Source: Agapetus fuscipes (Eukaryota > Arthropoda > Insecta > Trichoptera > Glossosomatidae). From it: a stretch of 64,000 nucleotides of DNA. A model generated the notes under the pieces. It was not told where the DNA came from, made no database searches, and saw only the letters and a list, made by a program, of their open reading frames with translations. The stretch covers positions 11,842,001 through 11,906,000 of the forward strand of contig OX637353.1 in the NCBI GenBank assembly GCA_951799405.1, read 5' to 3'. The position numbers were made by a program, and so were the translations under genes. Below, in pieces: positions 57,655 to 64,000 of this stretch. Position 1 is the stretch's first letter, and each line of letters opens with the position of its first letter.

Positions 57655-58112
57655 GAAGATGATGATGGTGAATTGTTGGTAATAATGATGAAAATGATTT
57701 CAATGATAATGTTAGTGACGATGCTGATGAAATGTGATAGTGATGGTGATAGTGATGGTGATTGTGTCACGTATGTCAAGTGTGTCACATTTGTGTGTAA
57801 ATCCATTGCACAAAAAGGTAAAAAACGTGACGTACGTGACAAATGTGACATATGTGACAGACGTGACAAATTACGCGTGACATACCTGATAAAATCACGT
57901 GAGACATACACAACGAATTACGCGTGACATACGTGACAAATTACTCGTGACATACGTGACAAATTACGCGAGACATACACGACAAATAACGCGTGACATA
58001 CGTGACAAATTACGCGTGAAATACGTGACAAATTGCGCGTTACATACGTGAAATACATTACATACATAGAACATGTCACATATGACACATTAAATAATAC
58101 GTGACATATCAT
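57655..58112. repeat. GAT-rich patch and ACGTGACA minisatellite, partly inverted
   Basis: 57655-57765 is GATGAT/GGTGATAGT-rich. From 57767 GTCACGTATGTCAAGTGTGT runs one way and from 57828 units such as ACGTGACAAATTACGCGTGA (about 20-23 bp) run the other, to 58112. The short reverse block and longer forward block recall the arms of fold-back elements. Open frames here are repeat-derived. Confidence 0.7.
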
Positions 58113-58919
58113 CCAGGAAATCCCGCGAATTTGCGGGATTGAGGTTTAAATGCGGTATTGGATTCTCTAATGATGACGATTATTTAGGAACTGATTATCA
58201 AAATATATTTTCTATATGATTTATTTCAATGCGTTTAAAATAACACTATGAATTGAGGTCTCGTTTTCATGTTGCATTTTGATTAATATGTGTTCGTACA
58301 AATTAGAGAGACGAAAGTAAAACTCAAAATAGATACACGAAATTTTCATTAGAGCCCTCCATAATGAGCTCGCTTTAGCTATTCGCGAAAATCGACCAAA
58401 TATAAAACGAATAATTGCGAGTGCTCATTTAGATTAAAATGTGCAAGCTTTTTTTATTTTCAGTGATTAAATGTACAACATTCAAAATTTATTCATTAAT
58501 TCAAAGGATTATTGCATTTCCGTGTATTTTAAAATGCCCGCAAAATTGCATGAATATTCCATTTCGGATTAAAAATACAACTTCCGCCCGGCGATGATAA
58601 TAAAAAAATGCAGATGAGATGTTTTAATATTTAAGTGGTCCAGTGTGACAGACGAACACGTACTAATTTAAGGGACAAATTTCACCAAAAAATGATGCGA
58701 TCCTTCAAGTGATGTTTTGTGTTTTCAAAGTGAATTAAAAAGTAAAAGTTTCATGGTTTTTGTACTAAAACTGTGAAACATTTTTTTTAAAGAAATAACA
58801 AGTTATTCTTAGCCAAAATAACACTGCTTCAGGAAACCAAAAACGATAACTTTCATTTTAATTTCATAGTAGTGTTGCTCAATTTTCCTAAAACACCGAT
58901 TCATGGGAAAACCTAGTTT
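58113..58919. other. AT-rich DNA, no gene seen
   Basis: A GAAATCCCGCGAATTTGCGG hairpin-like patch at about 58118; otherwise nothing recognised. Confidence 0.4.
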
Positions 58920-59045
58920 TCTCTTTAAAATTATTATAATTCCTACTTGAAGATGACCATCTAGGTCGAACACGTTTGATATATTGCAATTTAAATGTAT
59001 TGTGTGTGAAAATAAAGCAGTGTTTATATAAAAATAATGTTTTGT
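58920..59045 (+). repeat. PLE-like terminal-repeat relic with hairpin-GAA motif
   Basis: CTACTTGAAGATGACCATCT then AGGTCGAACACGTTTGATAT gives a GACC/GGTC stem followed by GAA and the palindrome ACACGTTT. Downstream GTGTGTGAAAATAAAGCAGT parallels TTAGTGAAAATAAACAGTGT at 43552-43572. The motif and its distance to the GTGAAAATAAA block are conserved with 43.5 kb. Confidence 0.5.
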
Positions 59046-59867
59046 TGAAAAATAAATCAATCAACATGAATTTTCACAGTGTTAATACACAAACCATAAA
59101 AATATATATAAATTTTTATGTTTGTACATTTATATGATTCATTTCATATTTTTGCTTACTCAATGTTATCAAATGTAATAATCGTGACCCCCTTTTTACA
59201 CAATCCGGTTCCTGTCTGGATCCGGTCGCGAAATGTATGCGATCAACGCAACGGATAAACCAAGCGACATTCGATTTATCACCAGACCGGATCGTGTGAA
59301 ATCGGACTGATTGTTAACAAACTTTTAACCATCTATCAAAATAAATAAAACATCAAAGCCGTTTGGTGTGCCAAAAAAGGTGCACCCAGGGCGTCCTCTT
59401 TCTACAATTGGTCGTATCAGTGTCAAGTCAACCATCAAGGAAAACAGTCAAAAGTAAATAGTTGTTATTGTTACATTTTACGAGTTCAATTTCATAGAAA
59501 AATCGGTTGATTTATTTCATACAATTTATGTTAAGATTGCGTTCACATTTCGTTTAAATCCTTAACTGTTCAGCTCGACGGCTCTGATACAAGTCTTACG
59601 CTACAGACTGCTTTGAAACTTTTATAGCATGCCATAAGGATGGTTCTTGAAACATTTGGAACTGGAACATGTGTGATTTTGACAGAATATTCTATTTCAA
59701 AGATTCGAGCGAATGCTTACACCATCGAACAAATACAAGTAGTATAAATATGTTAACATCTAAACTAGAGATACAGCCAAACATTTCATGTATTTTTTAA
59801 CATATTACGCTGATAGCTTAAGTCTCATTGTTCATTGTATTCTTATTCCCATTTTTCACATAACTAA
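59046..59867. other. No recognisable gene
   Basis: A stretch at 59205-59310 (CGGTTCCTGTCTGGATCCGG, CCAGACCGGATCG) holds an imperfect inverted repeat around CCGGATC, nothing more recognised. Confidence 0.35.
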
Positions 59868-60034
59868 TGGTTGGTATGAGGCTGACCATCAATGCTTTAA
59901 AAAATAATTCACCTAACCAATGCTACCCCTGTTTCAGGGAAGGTCGGCAAAAGTTGCAGGGCTTTTTGCCTGTTTATGGGCATGCATTTAATATAAATTT
60001 TAAATGTTAATGTATCTTTACAATTTAGATTAGA
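59868..60034 (+). repeat. Module C with internal deletion
   Basis: TGGTTGGTATGAGGCTGACC, CTACCCCTGTTTCAGGGAAG, GTTGCAGGGCTTTTTGCCTG and ATTTTAAATGTTAATGTATC. The segment between GGGCTT and TGCCTG is deleted. Confidence 0.75.
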
Positions 60035-60676
60035 TGGCAAGTTTATGACTATGGGAAGTAACATACATACACCTTTTTTTTTATTCCAATCAAAATTATT
60101 TAGAAAAAAGAAAATTACATACATATAGATGTATTCTAAAATAAATAATTCACTAATTTCTTACAATTTCGTAAATTTAATTTTTGTCTGTTTTGTGTGC
60201 TGGGTTGCCCATTTGTATTTGACAGTCCTTGTCATCATTAATAAAGCGTCGCTCATATTTTTGTTGTTGAAGTTTTTAATCCTGCACGCTGCCCTTTGAC
60301 GTACCATAATTATTTCCCCAACAAGTGTATTGCTCTGACACAAGTCCCCTCAGCTTTGTTGTATTGAAAAATAAAATTTCATTTGTCAATCAATACATTT
60401 GTTTGTTGTATGTATTTGATAGTTTTGCAGTTTATCCATCACCGCTTTCATTTTATTTTAATCCAGCTTACTTTGTTTTAAAAAATACTATATATTTTGA
60501 AATCCGGTATTTTAATATACCTACTTGTTACTATTTTGTACAGAAATAAAAATACAAAAGGGAATAAAAGTATAAAAAAAAATTAGTTCCGAGCTTACCT
60601 AAATTCAATAAGTGTAAATTTAAAAAAAATTCAGTTGAATCTGATTATGCTTTGATTTCAACGGTTCAATTAACTA
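60035..60676. other. AT-rich DNA, no gene seen
   Basis: Frames of 60-74 codons without domains. Confidence 0.4.
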
Positions 60677-60677
60677 T

Positions 60678-60942
60678 GGTCCGGTCGATAGCTCAGTTGG
60701 AAGAGTGTTTGCATTCAATGCCGAGACCTCTGGTTCGATCCTAACCGGCAAGGCTTACTAAGCATTTCCAAAAAAATGAGTACCAGCCCTCTCGAGAGCT
60801 GGGAAACACCCATTTCAACTGAAGTGGTTGGCGTGAGACCGGCCCGCTTATCTGTAGAAATAATAGGCTCACTCCCCTCATGCGATCCCTTCGGGAAAAA
60901 CGTGTACACAAGTTACATTATATGTGCAGCTTAGATGCGTTT
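60678..60942 (+). repeat. SINE-A, short form
   Basis: GGTCCGGTCGATAGCTCAGT, CTCTGGTTCGATCCTAACCG, AAAAATGAGTACCAGCCCTC, CACCCATTTCAACTGAAGTG and ATATGTGCAGCTTAGATGCG. The B box runs directly into CGGCAAGGCTTAC, the short-form junction. Confidence 0.85.
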
Positions 60943-61497
60943 TTATGAGTAGTATATACTTACTTTCTCTAACGGTACTATTCACAGAGAACAAAGTCAT
61001 GGTTCATCCGCCGTATAAATGAATTTTCTTTGATTTTAAGAATTTTCATTTCGAAAATTGCCTCTTATTTTTACTTGAAATCACTTTATTTTTTATGAAA
61101 AAAATACCTTTTACTTTTTCTGTCATTGTATTTATTTTTCTTTCGTCTCAATGAAAAAAACATCATTGATGAAAACCGATAATTCGACCGATAATCTTCT
61201 CAATGTCTTTGTGGATAGTTTCATGTCTTTGAATAATTTTAAACCACAGTACAGATTTCACATATTGAATTACACAATTTAGACAGTTGATAGTCCAGTG
61301 GGGAAATTCAGATTAGCTTGATTATTCTAGCTCACAAAGGCTTGTTGCTATCACCATACCAAATAGTATAAAACTATACGTTTAAAATAAACCAAAGAGT
61401 CTTCCCAAAAATACATCGAAACTGAAATTGCGCCTCTCGCGTTAGTTTCAATTTCCACACGGTGGAGCCTTTGGTTGAGTTATGTTGTAAGCTTAGA
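60943..61497. other. No gene; MITE K fragment at 60970-61020
   Basis: GGTACTATTCACAGAGAAC and CATGGTTCATCCGCCG resemble one end of MITE K. The rest is AT-rich. Confidence 0.35.
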
Positions 61498-61807
61498 ATA
61501 TAGAGTATAGACTACAGACCAATCGGTCATAGACAAACCGTCCACATGCAGCTGGGCTATGGACTAATCGATCACACAAATGGTCGTGTTAGAAGTAATT
61601 CTCGGTCAGCGACATTTTAGTCACATGCAAGTTTAGTTCGTCCACAGACACATCCGTCACGGACGATTCGGTCACACAACTGTTCGTCCATACGCCTTTT
61701 CGTTTAACGATGTGCTGGGGGTCCTTCTGACACATACATACAGGACAAGTATGAGGAGAATTTGAACATTTCGGTCAAAAACAATACATGGACCACAAAC
61801 AGCTCTA

Positions 61808-62056
61808 TCTATAATCTATAATCTAAGTTGCAAGGATATATTCATTCAAAGCTCTCAGATGTATGCCCACAAACAAACATGTGTAGTTCGCGCTTACAAA
61901 TGCTGACTGTGTACTTACAAATAAAATCCAAACTCAAATGAACATAAGCCCTGCAACTCTTGCCGACATTCCCTGAAACAGGGGTGACATTGGCAAAGTG
62001 AACCATTTTTTACAGTATGGGTGGTCAGCCTCATACCAACCTATAAGTCAAGGAAT
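61808..62056 (-). repeat. Module C, full length (AGCTCTCAGATG subtype)
   Basis: ATAATCTATAATCTAAGTTG, AAGCTCTCAGATGTATGCCC, CCCTGCAACTCTTGCCGACA, ACAGTATGGGTGGTCAGCC and CTATAAGTCAAGGAA. Confidence 0.9.
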
Positions 62057-62202
62057 CACAGAAAACTACAATTAAGTACTTAAAATTACAACAATAACAA
62101 ATGTTTTTTGGAGAGTAAGTTTTTTGTGATAGAAATGTCTGTGAGCCTATATTGTGTGTGACCAAATTGTCGTTTACTGAAAAGTCGTGAGAACGAGCTC
62201 CT

Positions 62203-62452
62203 TGATTGATTGGTTGGTATGAGATTGACCCCCCGTTCTGTAAAAATTGGTTCACTTTTGCCAATGCCAGCCCAGTTTCAGGGAACGGCGGCAGGTGTTG
62301 CAATGTTTATGTTCATGTAAGGTTTTGTTTATTTTTATACACACATTAAAAAATTTGTAGGCACGAACCTACATGTACATGTCTGTGGGCATGCATTTAA
62401 TATGAGTCTTAAATGTTAGCATATCCTTGTAGCTTAAATTATAGATTATTAT
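62203..62452 (+). repeat. Module C, diverged
   Basis: TCCTTGATTGATTGGTTGGT, GATTGACCCCCCGTTCTG, CAGTTTCAGGGAACGGCGGC, CTGTGGGCATGCATTTAATA and TTGTAGCTTAAATTATAG. Confidence 0.75.
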
Positions 62453-62620
62453 AGACGAAGTGTTGTGTGATCAAATTTTCCATGACCGATGTGTCTGTGG
62501 CCGAGATTTCTGTTACCGAAATATAGTAGACCAAAAGTTGTGTCGTGTGACTGATTTGCCAATGTAAGCACTGTCTGTGGTCGAGTTATCTTTGACCGAA
62601 TTGCCGTAACACAGAGGCCT

Positions 62621-62895
62621 GCATTCGCCTTGAGATATGGAATGTGAGTCCGCTGCCATACGCCAGAGTGGTCTCTCTCTTTGCCCGTCACACACTCTCA
62701 TGGGCGCCTGATTGTATCGCAAAGGCCTGACTCGTAAAATACAGACCTTTGTTGGAGAGCGACCAGGCAGTCGGAATGAACCAACTCTCTCATGGACCAT
62801 ACCCCGCATTTCTACGTTATTTTCTGTTTCCTTGGCTGGAAGTCTCATCCTCACGGTAATTTTTACCTACCGAATACCAGTAATATTTGTATAAA
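62621..62895. other. No recognisable gene
   Basis: Mixed composition with overlapping frames on both strands; no domain recognised. Confidence 0.35.
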
Positions 62896-62899
62896 GGCC

Positions 62900-63198
62900 T
62901 GCCAATCCAAGATGGCCGCAAGTGAACAGCTGATTAGTCTTCATAAAAATTTAAAAACGCCTTCAAAACGACCACTACGCACTGCCCTCACTGCTGTCAA
63001 TAAGGTCATAGTGCCCAAAAGAGCGAACACATCAAATTTAGCAGACAGGAGCTTTGCGGTGGCCGGGGCGGTTGCCTGGAGCAATTTGTCCGTCGGTGTT
63101 TGCGCGAACCAGCCTACCACCATCTTCAGAAAGGGACTGAAGACACTGCTTTTCTCCAGAAGGCATGGTGCCCTTGAGATGGTCCTGGAGTATTAAAT
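62900..63198 (+). pseudogene. L2/CR1-like LINE C-terminus, relic
   Basis: Plus frame: LRTALTAVNKVIVPKRANTS, NLADRSFAVAGAVAWSNLSV, GVCANQPTTIFRKGLKTLLF then SRRHGALEM. DRSFAVAG..AW..L and FRKGLKTLLF parallel DRAFRVAGPVEWNRLPPG and FRGALKTHLF at 54.8 kb. The typical TTA tail is absent. Confidence 0.65.
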
Positions 63199-63239
63199 GG
63201 CGCCACAGGAAAGAAATCATCCATCATCATCATCTTCAT

Positions 63240-63510
63240 CATAACCGATATTTGGTAGGTGAGATCTACCGTGGTGATGAGACTTCAAGCCCTGGAGCTG
63301 AAGTCTCGACAACCTTCGATAGATCTTACCGTATTTATTTGAAGATAGAACGAAATAAATCATGACGGCGTATTAACAGCTGATATATTTAAAAAAAAAC
63401 GACAAACTGGTCAGGCACTGCCATGTTTTATTCCAAATCATAAAATATAGTATTTACGGTAAGATCTACAAACGGCCGTCGAAACTTCTACCCTGAGAGT
63501 ATTGTCCTAT
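63240..63510. repeat. Inverted-repeat region with strong hairpin (PLE-like, uncertain)
   Basis: GTGATGA at 63274-63280 overlaps a perfect 9-bp hairpin GAGACTTCA (63279-63287) / TGAAGTCTC (63299-63307). Downstream GATAGATCTTACCGTATTTA is inverted at 63450-63475 (TAGTATTTACGGTAAGATCT) with further pairing of CGACAACC-type and GTCGAAACTTC blocks. The arrangement recalls the palindrome at 43.3 kb but is decayed. Confidence 0.4.
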
Positions 63511-64000
63511 TTTCCATACATTTTTTAAAAATTTAAATCGCGACACACGATAAAGAGCAGTTTATGTAAGGATTTTTACTTCAGCTACAGATATGAATTC
63601 TTTGTTAAAAAAATCCACTAAATAATTATGCTGTACGCTTACAAATCTTCAGAAGCCTACAATCTTATTTCGAAATCAGTTAAAATCTAGCTCAGAATCT
63701 TTTTTGTAAAAAAAATGTACGTCAACAACTGTTTGCCTATGTTAAGATTTTGCCACTGGTTGATCAGAATATCTTAAGGTTTGCCCCAATTTCTTCCAAT
63801 CCTTGCAAATCTCTCTCAATTCAATCATATTCATATTTTTGTTCCTACATTTTCGCTATTTATCACATTTTTTCACAATTGCACCAATCTGATCGAGTTA
63901 TAATTTCTCAGTCTTTTTTCTTCCACATTCTCTTTGCACATATTTCATTGTTACTGTCTTTTTAATATCCTGAATTTTAAGTTTGTGTCCAGTCCATACA
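63511..64000. other. AT-rich DNA, no gene seen
   Basis: A T/C-rich stretch at 63780-63960 gives a 71-codon frame without recognisable domain. It resembles the T-rich antisense of a LINE C-terminus but I cannot match blocks. Confidence 0.35.

Larger units (their letters stand above)
61500..62620. mobile_element. FB2 fold-back-like element with degenerate GGTCAC units, two module C insertions
   Basis: Left arm (61500-61735) holds units such as TCGGTCACACAACTGTTCGT, TCCGTCACGGACGATTCGG and ATCGGTCATAGACAAACCGT. Right arm (62110-62200 and 62455-62620) holds the reverse sense: GTGTGACCAAATTGTCG, CCATGACCGATGTGTCTGTG, GTCTGTGGTCGAGTTATC. Both module C copies lie between or within the arms in opposite orientations. 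The units are too degenerate for a fixed period; about 15 bp is my reading. Confidence 0.45.

Overview
The window looks like repeat-dominated, AT-rich nuclear DNA from an arthropod, most likely an insect. The case rests on a mariner relic, several arthropod-style non-LTR retrotransposon C-termini and several tRNA-derived SINE families. I name no species. I found no complete host gene, no operon and no functional tRNA or rRNA gene. Nearly all reading frames over 60 residues are chance or lie inside transposable elements. Family names used here (SINE-A, -B, -E, module C, LINE-1w, LINE-2w, FB1 and so on) are local labels, not database names.

Non-LTR retrotransposons: LINE-1w (RTE-like) has copies at 12.7-13.4, 22.0-22.6 and 39.8-41.3 kb, all on the minus strand. 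The last keeps a 347-residue reverse transcriptase C-terminus with an intact YADD box. LINE-2w relatives lie at 6.8-7.1, 26.2-27.2, 47.9-48.3 and 50.6-51.2 kb. An L2/CR1-like LINE lies at 54.2-55.0 kb, with relics at 51.3 and 62.9 kb. Other C-terminal stubs are at 31.2-31.6, 33.9-34.1, 34.9-35.3, 51.75, 56.3-56.9 and 57.0-57.3 kb.

Non-autonomous elements form modular combinations. Module C (about 240 bp) occurs more than 25 times. It is also the 3' end of LINE-1w, and it has expanded into a tandem satellite at 23.3-25.6 kb. SINE-B is tRNA-derived and is joined at its 3' side to SINE-A (a dimer with two tRNA heads), to the tail of the L2-like LINE, or to a third unique tail. At 42.8 kb a 5S rRNA-like sequence sits directly in front of its tRNA head. 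SINE-E is a third tRNA-derived family.

DNA elements and structural repeats: an internally deleted mariner (17.5-18.4 kb), several MITEs, and three fold-back elements whose inverted ends are built from about 15-bp tandem repeats (14.0-14.8, 35.8-36.9, 49.2-50.0 kb). A second fold-back family is at 61.5-62.6 kb. A perfect 128-bp palindrome flanked by a 13-bp direct repeat lies at 43.26-43.62 kb. Its loop-proximal part carries a hammerhead-like motif (CTGATGA, hairpin, GAAA) that recurs elsewhere with compensatory stem changes, suggesting Penelope-like terminal repeats. A 1.2-kb GAT-rich minisatellite (44.85-46.05 kb) has a 147-bp higher-order unit. LTR-like sequences lie at 2.0-2.4, 32.8-33.1, 43.66-44.0 and 52.2-53.5 kb; the last is split by two SINE dimers.

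The elements do not form a pathway. They show a layered history of insertions: MITE in MITE in LINE tail, SINE dimers in an LTR, SINE in LINE. They also show probable parasitic partnerships in which non-autonomous elements carry LINE 3' ends.
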